From assembly GCF_011397635.1 (NCBI RefSeq), contig NC_064770.1:19685707-19749706 (forward strand): a stretch of 64,000 nt of DNA, read 5' to 3'. Positions 48,764 to 62,327 of the stretch are shown in pieces. Numbering within the stretch: position 1 is the first letter of the stretch; each line of letters begins with the position of its first letter. Under the pieces are notes generated by a model. That model had not been told where the DNA came from. It did not search any database and saw only the letters and a program-made list of their open reading frames with translations. A program made the translations under genes and the position numbers. This stretch comes from Epinephelus fuscoguttatus. Lineage: Eukaryota; Chordata; Actinopteri; Perciformes; Serranidae.

Positions 48764-50417
48764 TCATACCAACATCGCTTCTCTCATCTTGAGGGTCACC
48801 GGACTGCTGTGGTCCGATGGAGTGTGAAGGAGCTCGTCCTCTTCTACATGATCAACTAACTGCAGAAAGGTGGATTTCATCTTACTGGAGCAGGCTTTGG
48901 ATGTGGCTGAAGGAGAAGAGGAAAGTTTGTGTCCAGATGATAGTTTACTTGATGACAACTTGACAGACTTGTCCATTTATTCGTCTAAAAACAGATGGAC
49001 CTTTTTCTTCTGTCAGCAGCTCCACCATGTTGACTTCTTGTGGACTTTGATGGTATGTGCATCCATCAATCTCACGATCATTATTTTTTTTGTCCATCTT
49101 GACTGTCTAAATTTGCAAATTAACTTGCAGCAAGTGGCAGAACGGACATTGAAGGATCCTAAACTTAGTGAGGCTTGTAGGGAACAAGACAGAACAGAGT
49201 TGACCTCATCAGAGATCACTGTCACAATGGGCTCCATACATTTGGGTGTTATGCCAACAGATTTGTCCGCACCAGCCACTTTACTGAAAACCTCTCCAAA
49301 GGAGCTTTTAAAACTTAGGTGAAGTTTGTCCTCAGTACTGACAGACTTTTCCCTGAGAGGCTCTAAAAGCCAATTTTGGCCAAAAGAACAACATGCCTGG
49401 GAGGAGGTGGTACTCCTCCTGGTCAAGGTACCAATTTCAGAGCAAACTGATTCATGGCTTGTGGTAGAATATCACTGATTGTCTCTATGAAGAGTGTCAG
49501 CACCACCACACACACGTTAGCCAGCTTGTCCTTCACTTCAGCAGCAGAAATACATTTGCTTATTTCTCTCTGCTGCCAAAAAGGAAAATACACAGAGAAA
49601 CAAAGGTAAAGCACAAAAACAAAAATACACGCAACAAATGCCATGTGCATTCAAGTGTAAGCAGGAGTTTCAGTGAGTAAACTACTTACTCTTCAGTAAG
49701 GCTGTCAAAAAATGCCTTGATTATGGTGTAGAGGATGTTTTTCAGGCCAGTGAGCCAGCGAATGAATCTGTGAATGAAGACCTCTCTCCGTGATGTTCTA
49801 CTAGTGGTGGATGGTTTTGGCGCAACAGTTTTCTCTATTGATGTGATGTCGTCATCCTTCACATCCATCAGTTCCAGAGGGACAGAGGTCAGGTCTGCCT
49901 GCAAAGCGGCCTTGATGTCCTCACTGGAGGCGGTTGAGGCAGTGGGAGGAGACGCACGGTCAGATGACTCGATGTTTGATCCAAGGTCTCATGGAACATT
50001 TCCAGTCTCCGGGGTGACGTCCTCATGCTCCACATAATCAACCATCTCCAGAGGGACAGAGGTCAGGTCTGCTTCCTCAGCAGTCTTGATGTCCTAACTG
50101 GAACTGGTTGACACAGTGGGAGACATCTCTTCAGGACAAGGAGTGCCATATTTTGAGTCACTGCTTTCTGACTTGACAACCTCATCCAAATCCTGTTCTG
50201 TTGCCTGCTGGACCTTATTCCTTGATTTTAATCTGATGCAGCGTTTCCATACCGACTACAACCTCTTAAAGATGTTGCTTTCACGTGTGCTTGTAGATTT
50301 CACATCTGTCCTGTCAGAATCACATGACCTCTGTGTACTGACAGTCAAAAAGGATTCATATACATCTGTGTCATCCTCCTGGAAGGTTGCATCCACAGTT
50401 ATGTTTTTAAGAAATTA
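48764..50417 (-). pseudogene. Decayed multi-exon gene of an unrecognised family
   Basis: On the minus strand one long frame runs from about 50417 to 49691 but is broken by TAG (50256-50258), TAG (50094-50096) and TGA (49989-49991), each one base from a sense codon. It ends at a donor-like GTAAGTAG. It encodes acidic, Ser/Thr-rich repeats with the recurring core ADLTSVPLE, then a basic-aromatic block (IHRFIRWLTGLKNILYTI). Further exon-like frames follow: about 49432-49571 (contains FIETISDILPQAMNQFA, after an acceptor ttggcag), about 49013-49410 (contains ISDEVNSVLSCSLQ) and 48764-48990 (Ser/Lys-rich). The splice phase between the first two does not close without a stop, a further sign of decay. 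I do not know the family; it looks like a repeated fish gene with helical SD.VNSVLS motifs. It could also be a functional gene misassembled or mis-sequenced here, but three independent stops make that unlikely. Confidence 0.55.
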
Positions 50418-50419
50418 GG

Positions 50420-51626
50420 ATTTTTTGGTTAAAATGTTCTGTAATCCCTCTTCTGTGACAGAAAATATGTAAATATGCCTCAACTTGTGCAGTTTTTTTT
50501 TTTTTACCATCAAGATCTGAAAGTCTTGACAAGAAAGACACATTTATCTTATTTCATAAAGGTATATCAGCAGTGCTGCTGATGAGAATTTCATCAGTTT
50601 TATATCATTGAAATATGCATGCGTGTGACATAATTAGTCTTTTTCTTAACACACCACATTTATACAGAAGGTCATTTTTTGCTCACATATAAAGGACCAG
50701 AAAATATCTTTTCTGAAAGAGAAATCCAAGAAAGACAAAATGTAAAATACATGGCAGCTAAAAATAGATTAAATGACACAGTGAACTTCTGTAGAGAAGT
50801 GGCAGTGCATTTCCAGTTGTAATGGAAAGTGACATGTTTTTAGCATAATTTAATTTTTAAAGGTGTCCTTGATTCTGAATATAAAACTCAACATTATGCA
50901 TAATAGTGTCTGCCTTTTAGGCCCACAGGTAACGAATATTCAGTGTTCACATGCAGAGTTTTCTTATAGTCATAATAGCATAAAAATAATAGTAATAAAC
51001 TGCATTTGTAGAGCACTTTTCATACAAGAGATGTAGCTCAAATTGCTTTGCAATAAAAAATACAAATGCAACACATTAAAACAAGGCCAAACAGACACTA
51101 CAATTAGACAATAAAAAGACCTGTAAGAATACTAACAAGGAGAGAATTATTTCAAAATAAAATAACGAAAGCCAAAGTGAATAAATAGGTTTTCCGCAGT
51201 CTTTTAATAATGTTCAAATCAAAAATAATACAAAAACATCTTTAACTTTAGAAACTGGCTGAGGGCTTTAAAGGAGAGTTTCACAACTGTAAAAATGTGC
51301 TTTTCCCTCAACAGTGTTTCCCTGTTGAGCTGCAGTGGAGGGCTAGTAGCAAAAACACGGAATTTGGTACTAAATAGCCTGTAACTTTGGACAATATCCT
51401 TTTAATGTGCCTAACTCAGATGCCTCATATTAGCTTCAGATAAACTTTGGAATACATTTTTGCACAAAATGAGGTCTGTGGACTTTGTCCTTCATCGTGT
51501 ATGCCATTTTGATTGTAAAACAAAAGGGTGATATAGGTATATTTTGATGCTAGGAATTTTGTACTTTTACTTAAAGGTGCAGTGTGTAAGATTTAGGGGG
51601 ATTCAGTGGATTTTGTGTTTTTTGTA
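50420..51626. other. Intergenic, no gene supported
   Basis: AT-rich; nothing with domain content on either strand. Confidence 0.6.
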
Positions 51627-52400
51627 CACTCACCAGCCACTTTATTAGGTACACTTGTTCAACTGCCCGCTAATGCAAATACCTAATCCGCCAATCACAG
51701 AAATCACTATCAAATATCCAGTGAGCAGCAGTTCTCTGGGGGAAAATGCCTTGTTGATGCCAGAGGTCAGAGGAGAATGGCCAGACTGGTTCAAGATGAT
51801 AGAAAGGCAACAGTAACTCAAATAACCACTCGTTACAACCAAGGTATGCAGAAGACCATCTCTGAACCAACAACATGTTGAACCTTGAAGCAGATGGGCT
51901 ACAGCAGCAGAAGACCACACCAGGTGCCACTACAATTCACATGGGCTCACCAAAACTGGACAATAGAAGATTGGAAAAACATTGCCTGGTCTGATGAGTC
52001 TGGATTTCAGATGGTAGGGTCAAGAATTTGGTGTAAACAACATGAAAGCATGGATCTATCCTGCCTTGTATCAATGGTTCAGGCTGCTGGTGGTGTAATG
52101 GTGTGGGGGATATTTTCTTGGCACACTTTGGGCCCCTTAGTTCCAACTGAGCATGGTTTAAACACCACAGCCTACCTGAGTATTGCTGCTGACCATGTCC
52201 TTTATGACCACAGTGTACCCATCTTCTGATGGCTACTTCCAGCAGGATAATGCTCCTTTGGGATGCAGTGAGTTTTGCATCATGGATGGGCAGCCGACAA
52301 ATCTACGACAGCTGCACAATGCTACCTTGCCAGTATAGACAAAAATCTCTGAGGAATGTTTCCAGCACTTTGTTGAATCTATCTAAGGCAAATGGGTGTT
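51627..52400 (+). mobile_element. Tc1-like transposon, internally deleted and 3'-truncated
   Basis: It starts at a TA with CACTCACCAGCCACTTTATT, the end of a common fish Tc1 element. Transposase pieces on the plus strand include NWTIEDWKNIAWSDES (first catalytic D), GGVMVWGIFSWHTLGPL and, after a frameshift, DGYFQQDNAP (second D). The N-terminal DNA-binding region and the stretch after QQDNAP are deleted, and the right inverted end is missing. Inactive. Confidence 0.9.
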
Positions 52401-53047
52401 GACTCCCTCTATAGAAGATTTGCCCTTGGCTGCACATCCTTTGTTTTACTCATTTTGTCCTGTGTTAACATGCAGACCTCATGGCACCAAAACACCAAAA
52501 CATAATACTGTAGGATAACATGAAGTTGTAAGTCAAGAAGTCCCCTAACTCCAGTTGACACACTTTATATGTTACTGTCCATGTCCTTTCAAATCATGGC
52601 TGACTGATGTTGTGTGTTAAAGTCAAAATAATAAACTCCTACTTTATAATAGACTTCACTGTTAAAACTGCACATCAATAACCTCGATGACCTCTCATAG
52701 TAAACGCCTCAGTCATGTGTTTCTGTGTGTGTGATTGGAGGATGTGTGTGTGCGTGTGTGAGTGCACTCGGTTCATGAGAATAATGAGAATCCCAACTGA
52801 TGACTGATGCAGCTCCTCACACCCTATCCGCCATTTCCACGGGTCTTGGTCCCTCCCTTTCTCCTCCGGTCTTTGGTTGCCATGGCGATGACGTCAAGTT
52901 GCACCACCGATTCAGCCCAGTAGACGGTCTCAGAGGCGGTGCAACAAAATCCCGGACGACCGACTGCAAGAGTCATCATCCTGTGTGAATCTCTGCCGCT
53001 CAGTCTCACATCTCCTACTCGACCATCCTCCTCTCCATCTGTCCAAA
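52401..53047 (+). promoter_or_regulatory. tubb4 promoter and 5' UTR region
   Basis: GC content and CpGs rise from about 52.8 kb. There is no TATA box; an X-box/CRE pair lies at 52876-52896. A GT-rich tract occurs at 52745-52760. The transcription start is not determinable from sequence alone. Confidence 0.45.
52876..52896 (+). promoter_or_regulatory. RFX X-box-like motif overlapping a full CRE, tubb4 promoter or 5' UTR
   Basis: GTTGCC-AT-GGCGAT (52876-52889) differs by little from the RFX X-box palindrome (GTTGCCATGGCAAC) and shares its last base with a perfect CRE, TGACGTCA (52889-52896). Both lie about 150-170 bases before the start codon. RFX factors drive ciliary genes and class IV beta-tubulins are axonemal, so the placement makes sense. 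Binding is inferred from sequence only. Confidence 0.4.
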
Positions 53048-55449
<2,402 letters not shown>

Positions 55450-55735
55450 AACCTCAACCTAACCAGCTGCCAAACCTCATTTTAACACACACCCCTTCCC
55501 CATCATCCTCCTCCATCATGAATCGAATGACCCGACACACTGAGAAACTGTCACTGTCTAGATCACTGTTGCTCTAGTGTTAGACATCGATGTGTACTGA
55601 TGCTAGTTACGTTTTTGGTTTAACTGTTTTTGTATGTTGTGAATGCTCTGACTTACCCTTACATCTGTCCTCTCATTGCCTTGCGGAATTGAAAAGCAAG
55701 TGATTTTAACTGTGAAGCCTTGAAACTGTAGGGTG

Positions 55736-55741
55736 AATAAA
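55736..55741 (+). terminator. Poly(A) signal of tubb4
   Basis: AATAAA stands 287 bases after the stop codon in a continuous 3' UTR-like stretch, followed by a T/G-rich segment (55755-55785). This is the first good poly(A) hexamer downstream of the gene. Confidence 0.65.
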
Positions 55742-58457
55742 ATCCAATGAAAGGCCACATTTGCTGCCTCTGAGTTTTTATTGATTCACTTAATGTGTGA
55801 TCTGACATGACTGCACTTCAGTGTCTGTACTGCCAAGTAACTCTCAACCCAAAGGTTAGGAAGGTCACAACCAGTGGTGAGGTAGAAGTTGATTAGCAGG
55901 GTTTACTCCTAGGTAGATGGGTTGGTTACCAAGGAGGAAGTGGGCATACTCTCCTATATATTCCAATGGTTTTTGGCTAATAGGTGGGCATACTGTAAAG
56001 GGCCATTGAAAGACCGGTATACCTCATATACCCTCCACTACACCACTGATCTCAAAATTATTCATGTGGTCTATAAAAACATGTTTTTTGATTTGGGGAA
56101 AAAACTGAACCCTGAATACTGCCTGTAAATTAAGCCGTGATGCAAATATTGTAAAGGTGAAAACAATTATTGACATTTGTAGTCAGTGAGAAGCAGTGGT
56201 GTAAGGTAGTTACAATGGGCCCTAGTGCACGCTATCATGCACATATCGTCTTGTCCCATGATCAGAGACTTGATATTGGAGAACATCAACATAGATATTA
56301 CCCAACAATCATCACTGCATATCTGTAAATAAAAAAGAAATTAATTTAACAATTTAAATAGTTGATTAATAGTTTTAGAATAAGCATATTGTTTTATTAT
56401 AGATGCCATTGACTATTTTACAAAAAAGGACAAAAATATGACGAAGATGAGTTTGCGTTTTTCAAGGGCATATATAGCAAATGGCACTGTTTTTAATTTA
56501 CTGAGGGTTCTTTGAACACAGGCATATTTTCAAGGTAGCAATTTAAGAGCCCATTCTCCACCCAACACATTGGTGAAGGACCCAATCTCTCTACTCTCTC
56601 TACCCCCCCCCACCCCCCCACCTCACAGGCCCCAGTAAACTGCACTGTCTGCACTGTCTATTTCTACGCCCCTGGTGAGCACTTACGTTGTACAGTATAT
56701 AGGAGTGATGTACCTGTCTTTTCAGTCTAAGTCAATTAGTCCAATATTATCAGTATCTGGTAATGGTAAATGGACCTGCACTTGTACAGCACCTTTCTAG
56801 TCATCTGACCACTCAAAGGACTTTTTACATTATAAGTCACATCCATCCATTCACACACTGGTGGCCGAGGCTACTATACAAAGCGTCACCTGTTAGTCAG
56901 TTTTTAACACACACACACACACACGCACACACACTGGTGGAGCAGCCATCGACAGAAATTTAAGGTTCAGTATCTTGCTCAAGGATACTTCGACATGCAG
57001 ACTGGAGGAGCCACGATTGAACCACCGATCTTCCATTTGGTGGAAGACCCACTCTACCTCTAAGCCACAGACACCATGGATCTGGATGGAATAAAAAAGT
57101 ACTTTGATTTTCATATAAATGTCTTTTTTTATGAACCATGCCTGGATGTGTTCTTTAATTTAAGAAAAAGGTGATTTCATTTTAGAGTTTAAAATCAACT
57201 GATGTGAGGGGAGCGTCTGTGTGGGGACCTTCCCACCCTTCATTAGTCCAAATCTAGACTACAGTGTTATTTTCTGTAGTAAAAGTTGATGTTAAATTAT
57301 TTTGGCCTGCTTTCCTCTACTTTCCAAATATTTCTGTTTATACAAATACCTGTACAAAAAAGATTAAACTCTCTCCGCAATTTTTCATTACACCATGGTG
57401 ACCTTTCCTTCCAAGGAGACTAACAAAGGCCTCAGTGTTTCACAGGTAACATCTCACAGGTTGTTGTAGGAGATGAACTTTTCCCTATGACAACCAGTCC
57501 TGCTTATCTGCTAAGGTGTTTCATCATCCAGTGACTCATCGTGCAAAGTTATGAACTTGTTTACATTTTCCCATTTTTGTGAAGATCTTTTTTTAGATAT
57601 GGTACATTTATATTTTCCTACCAAAGTGTTATTTTGACTGGGATTGCAGGGGAAATATAATCATAGCTTCAGTAACTAAATGCATTGTATAAACTGTCCT
57701 CGGAGATGCTTTAAAATGTTTGAATGTTTTGTGAACACAAACATTTTTTATTTGACAAAAGCTTAAATAAACATGCAACATTGTAAAAGCATATCTGCAT
57801 TTTTGGTCTCATGAAATGAAAGACAAGACTTTAAACTAGTTCGAAGTGTAAACAATCGTTGCTTTTGCGCAATATAATTTGTATAACTTCATTTTTAATT
57901 TTTAAATACAAGAGTTTTTGCATTATTAAAAGATATTTAATCACACTCATTCAGCTAAAAAACATTTGTCTCGATTTAAAATGCAGTGGACTCATCAGGA
58001 CTCTCAGTAGTAAAAGAAATGAGCTTGAGGTAAAGATTGGTGTTGATTTTGCTAGTGACTGTATTTCAAAATCACATTGTGGAGTAAATGACATATTAAG
58101 GCAACTGAAATGAGAAAACATCTCTAAACTATAGTTATTAGTTGTGATAAAATACTGAAGCTCTTGTTTCATTCGTGCAGAGGAAATGTTCAAAACCTCC
58201 TTGAAATGTTCAACTGTTCTTAAGATCAGCTAGATCCATACGTCCAGGTGCATTTCTTCATAGTGCCATACAGGACCCAGTCAGTGCAGGTTGAAATGAA
58301 AGCTGTAAGTAAATGCATCAGTTGTGGTGCCTCAGTCTTGGCGGTCTGTCCTCTCTTACACCTGGGAAGACGTTTCTGTCTCTGATCGGCTCAGGGGAGA
58401 GAACCTCGTCACACAGTGTCCTCACAGGATTTTGTCCAAACACAAAAGCAGAAACTC
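55742..58457. other. Intergenic between convergent tubb4 and crb3
   Basis: No gene is seen. It holds the dispersed repeat at 56757-57080 and probably the crb3 3' UTR; on the minus strand AATAAA occurs at 57747-57752. Confidence 0.5.
56757..57080. repeat. Common teleost dispersed repeat with (AC)n
   Basis: 'ggtaaatggacctgcacttg', 'ctttctagtcatctgaccac', 'cagtatcttgctcaaggata' and 'cttcgacatgcagactgg' form a very familiar fish retroelement-type repeat; its class is not certain from sequence. It contains an (AC)n tract at about 56907-56933. Confidence 0.7.
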
Positions 58458-61341
58458 TCAGATGAGTCTTTCCTCCTTTGGTAACTTTAGTGCATCAGGT
58501 GCCGTCACGCCGCGTGCACCGGACTGTTCCTCTGCACTGGGTCTATACGTCCCTTCAGTCTGTCTCCTCTTTTTCACCACGCAGAGGAGCCAGGCAACAA
58601 CAGCCAAGACTATCGCCAGAACACCCAGGGTGACTGTTGGGGCCACGATAGCTGCAATGTTGGGTCCCTGCAAATGGAAATAAACGGAGGTTTGATCAAT
58701 GTGGTGACACTGGATGCTTTCTGATGTCATTTAGTGGTCATGATGAAGATTTGGTACTCACAGCGGTGTTATTAGAATGGCTGTCACTTGCAAGCATAGT
58801 GAAATTCCCTGTGAAAAGAGCGGACGGGTCAGAAACATTGGTAATAATGCAAACTCTTTTCAGGCTAATTCTACCTGCTTCATGTGTTTACCTCATACAT
58901 TTGGGCCTGCACTACTGGTAACCTATTGGGGCTGTCCGTTAACTAAAAGAATTCTTAGTTAAGGTCCACATATTGTAATATATTCAGTGTCCTTTGGTCA
59001 TGTCGAGCTATTTTGCTGTCTTTGTTAAGTAGCTATATGTTATTCACTCATGCTACAGCAGGAAACTGCACTACAAAATAAAAGCTCTGTGCTGGAAATT
59101 CACTGTACTTCAAAATAAAAACTCGACACGTTCCTGAGACCCACTTTTGGACCACAACCCACCAGTTGGGAACCACTGATTTAAAGTATTAGTTTGATAT
59201 TTTGGGAAATAAAAGAATGAATGGACTAGTTTACAGGGAACCAGCAGAGCAGTATTGCAGTATTTTTGAGATCGTTCTTGGTGTGGAGACCAGCTTTTGA
59301 AGGTCTCGGTCTCGTTACAGAATCATCTGCATTTTCATTCGATCTTGTCTCAGTCTCAGACAAAGAGGACTTTTACTTCAAGAGTAATCAGCAGAGACTC
59401 CAGGAGGTTACTAGTACTGGCCAAGAAGTAGTCCAATACCTATGTGCCGAACTCTAGGCTTCAAAATGGCAGTCCACAAATGAATGGGTGACATCACAGT
59501 GGCTACGTCCATTATTTTTTTTTAGTCAATGTCCAGTACATAGCCCCCCTTAAACAGTGAATTGCTGTTTTTACATTTCAGTTTATATGTATTTAAACAA
59601 ACAACATATAATGTCTCAGTAAGCAATTTTTAGAGGTGCCACTTGCGTTGTCATGATACCAAAATTTCTATATTTGATCTGATTGACAGTGAGGGGATAA
59701 AATTAAAAATGTTGTTGAAAAGAAAAATATAACTAGGCTAGTACATGATAACGATTACTTTTCTTTTCTTGGTTAGTGGCAGAGAACAGCAGAATGACTG
59801 CAGTGAAAATTAACAAGAGGAGAAAGCAAGAAATCTCTTTGCACTTGTTTCCAGACGTGTTGCTAACATAAGCTAACCAGCTGCTGAATTTCCTTTAAGT
59901 ACATGTAAACACAGTCACTAAACAATCCATACATTGATGAATGAAAGCATACGTCTTTAAAATCCAGCTGAATAATAAAGTGCACACTGTGTGATTGTAA
60001 CTTATTACTAATGTCCAAAAGATCACGCCAATGAGACAAAAACACAAATAAATGTTTAACTTTTATAGTTGACCAACTAAAAGGAGGCACTTATTCACAT
60101 TAGAGCTGCAACAATAAATTGATTTATCTGTAAGTTGTCAACTATTAAATGAATCACCAAGTAATTTAATAACTGATTCATCGGTAAGAGTAATTTAAAA
60201 GAAAAAAGGCAAAATTCTCCAATGCCAGCTGCTTAAATGTGAATATTTCCTTGTTTCTGTATTCATCTGTGACAGTAATCTTTGGGTTGTGGATAAAACA
60301 ACACATTTAAAGATGTCATCTTTGGCTTTGAGAAACACTGATCAACATTTTTAACCATTTTCTGACCAAACAATTAACTGATTAATCAAGAGAATATATT
60401 CAGATTGACAGTGAAAATAATTATTATTTGGAATCCTAATTCACATCCTTTTTTATGTAATGGAAACACTATTCTACACAGGTAGAGTAAAACAGGAACC
60501 AACAGTGCAGCAGAAGTTGCTTTGAGCCTTATGCAACACAAAACGCAGCACACAGCACCAGTTATCTGGCCTGTGTGTTGCTGTTCCCAGCCATTTTATC
60601 CATGACCAGCCATGTGATTACTCAGTGACATCACGAAACTACATAGTTACTACTTGACCAGAGTGTATGAGGTGGAGGAGACGCTCAGGAATGCAGAGTG
60701 CACTGAAGCTATGGCACAGTCAGCTGAGTCAAACGACAAGAAATATATGGGAAAACAACTTCAATGTATTGTTGTCCTGTTTGTTTGTGTTGAGCAATAC
60801 AAAAGTACTGAAAGTCATTTTAATAAGACGGTTTTGTTTTGGAGACTTCAACCGTCCCTCACTATTTTCTGAGTCAATCATTCACCAGGTCAAATAGTAA
60901 ACTCTGCAAGGACAGAAGTGCAACTTGATAACAAGAAGCCGGGGGTCACCGGAGGGGGCAGACATGCTCTAAAAGGAGAGCCGACTCTATTGTGAAACTC
61001 TTTTGTATGCATAATTATTGATAAGATAAAACCGGAACTAAATGCACCTCTTTCTCACAGTGTGTGTGTTTCTTACTTCAATCTTTAGTCAAATGTTCCT
61101 ACAACATGCTGACAAGCCCGTGCATGTCTCAGATTGGCTCCGGAATGTTCCCTATCTCTTTTATTTTATCTATCACTGCAGGATGTAATGCTGCGTCTGC
61201 AGGTGTGGTCATCTGGATGTCTTATTTGTGTGGGGAGGATGTAGGGATGGTCAATGACTCACCGCACGCAGGATTACTGCTCAGCACTAGCAGTAAAACA
61301 CTCCCGACCACAACTCCAGGCACATCCAGACACGCTGCCAT
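58458..61341 (-). CDS. crb3: Crumbs homolog 3, apical polarity protein
   Basis: Three exons on the minus strand, 61263-61341, 58762-58808 and 58458-58667, join in phase to 336 nt (111 aa plus stop); human CRB3 is about 120 aa. Exon 1 starts ATG GCA GCG and encodes a hydrophobic signal peptide (about residues 1-25). Exon 2 encodes the very short ectodomain with two N-glycosylation sequons (NFT, NNT). Exon 3 holds the single transmembrane helix (about residues 49-73), the FERM-binding juxtamembrane motif (RQTEGTYRPSAEEQ) and the C-terminal PDZ-binding ERLI. Family knowledge: the tail recruits PALS1/PATJ and PAR6 and binds FERM proteins to set the apical domain and tight junctions of epithelia. 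The basic KKRR stop-transfer sequence follows the membrane helix. The donors (GTGAGT twice) are perfect. The gene is convergent with tubb4, as expected from human 19p13.3. The first intron is about 2.45 kb. Confidence 0.93.
58809..61262 (-). other. First intron of crb3
   Basis: Bounded by GTGAGT next to 61263 and a cag acceptor at 58809-58811. It contains a hAT-like solo end ('ttgggaaccactg', about 59167) and a 'ggtctcggtctcg' repeat segment at 59.27-59.52 kb. No coding sequence is supported. Confidence 0.7.
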
Positions 61342-61739
61342 CTCTACCCGTGACCAGCAGGGGCCAAGTGAGGGCAGAATGGGAGTTCGGCTCATCAGCT
61401 CGGGTCCATTTCGTTGGGTCCAGCGTTCACTGCATGGATTTATCGCCCATCTTTAACAGCTAAAGACACATTAATGTCATTTTTTTGTCACTCTTATAGA
61501 CTCCTTTAATCTGAGGTTGAGTCAGGAACACCATGCAACCACTGAGTCACACATTCTGCCTGATGTTGAATCACCATTAAACCTGCTCACACCACAGGAA
61601 AATAATAAGCTATTAATAGAACACGTATTTAAAACTGAGCACAGCTGTCTTAAATGTCTTATTTGCAACAATATTACTACTAATAAATAAGTCAATAACT
61701 TGTAAAGTTCATTTCCCACATCCTGTTTTAGACACATAC

Positions 61740-62327
61740 CAGTGATCCTGCTGTTTTCAGGTGATCCAGGAACATCGAGCAGCAGGCTGATTCCTCGCTT
61801 CCGCCTCACCTTGTCCAAAATGAAACAGCAACAAATACTTCAGTCTATTGAAAACTAACAGGTAACACCTCAAGGCACAAACCGTGCTTACTTGAATGGC
61901 TCCAGTGCCGGACTACATCCTCCTCTGCACTACCAGTTTATGTAAAGCAGTTTGCCTACTCTTCAAATCGCCATTGGTCACATGGGTGAGTTTCGTGTTA
62001 CATTACCTGAGCGCAGTTATCCACCTGCAGCACAGCGGACAGATACTCCTTTGTATTAAAGCCGAGGAAAAGCGCAGGTTGCTGAAGCAGATCAGACCCG
62101 ATCACTCCTGTTGCGATAAAAACAGCTCCCTCAAAATACTCTACATTATCTAAAAGATAACTTCAGTCACATTAAAGTCTATTTAGCTCCTGAAACTTTA
62201 TTTAAACTGAACTTGTATTCCTGATTACCAGGTCGCTCTTACTCAACCTGCAGCAGGAGCACAATGCCTAACTGTACTCCCCTCCCCAGCTCTTACCTAG
62301 CAACCTGCCTGATGATGGTGTTGGCAT
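61740..62327 (-). CDS. Three coding-looking exons of an unidentified gene upstream of, or spliced into, crb3
   Basis: On the minus strand, 62297-62327 (starting ATG CCA ACA), 62007-62149 and 61740-61809 join through consensus donors (GTAAGA, GTAATG, GTATGT) and pyrimidine-rich acceptors into an uninterrupted frame of 81 codons plus one base. The protein begins MPTPSSGRLLDNVEYF, has a hydrophobic stretch (GAVFIATGVIG) and a basic VRRKRG patch. I do not recognise the family. The final phase (1) fits the crb3 exon 2 acceptor at 58808 and also an AG two bases before the crb3 ATG, so these exons could form an alternative N terminus of crb3; otherwise they belong to a separate gene whose 3' part I cannot find. 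The start is chosen because a stop lies just upstream in frame. The acceptor of the third exon (gacaag|GTG) is the weakest site. Confidence 0.35.

Noticed and set aside
51885-52229. Functional transposase gene
   Set aside because: The Tc1 copy lacks its N-terminal DNA-binding region, is frameshifted and misses the right end.
58324-58683. Plus-strand frame of 119 codons over crb3 exon 3
   Set aside because: Antisense to a clear crb3 exon, with no domain content.
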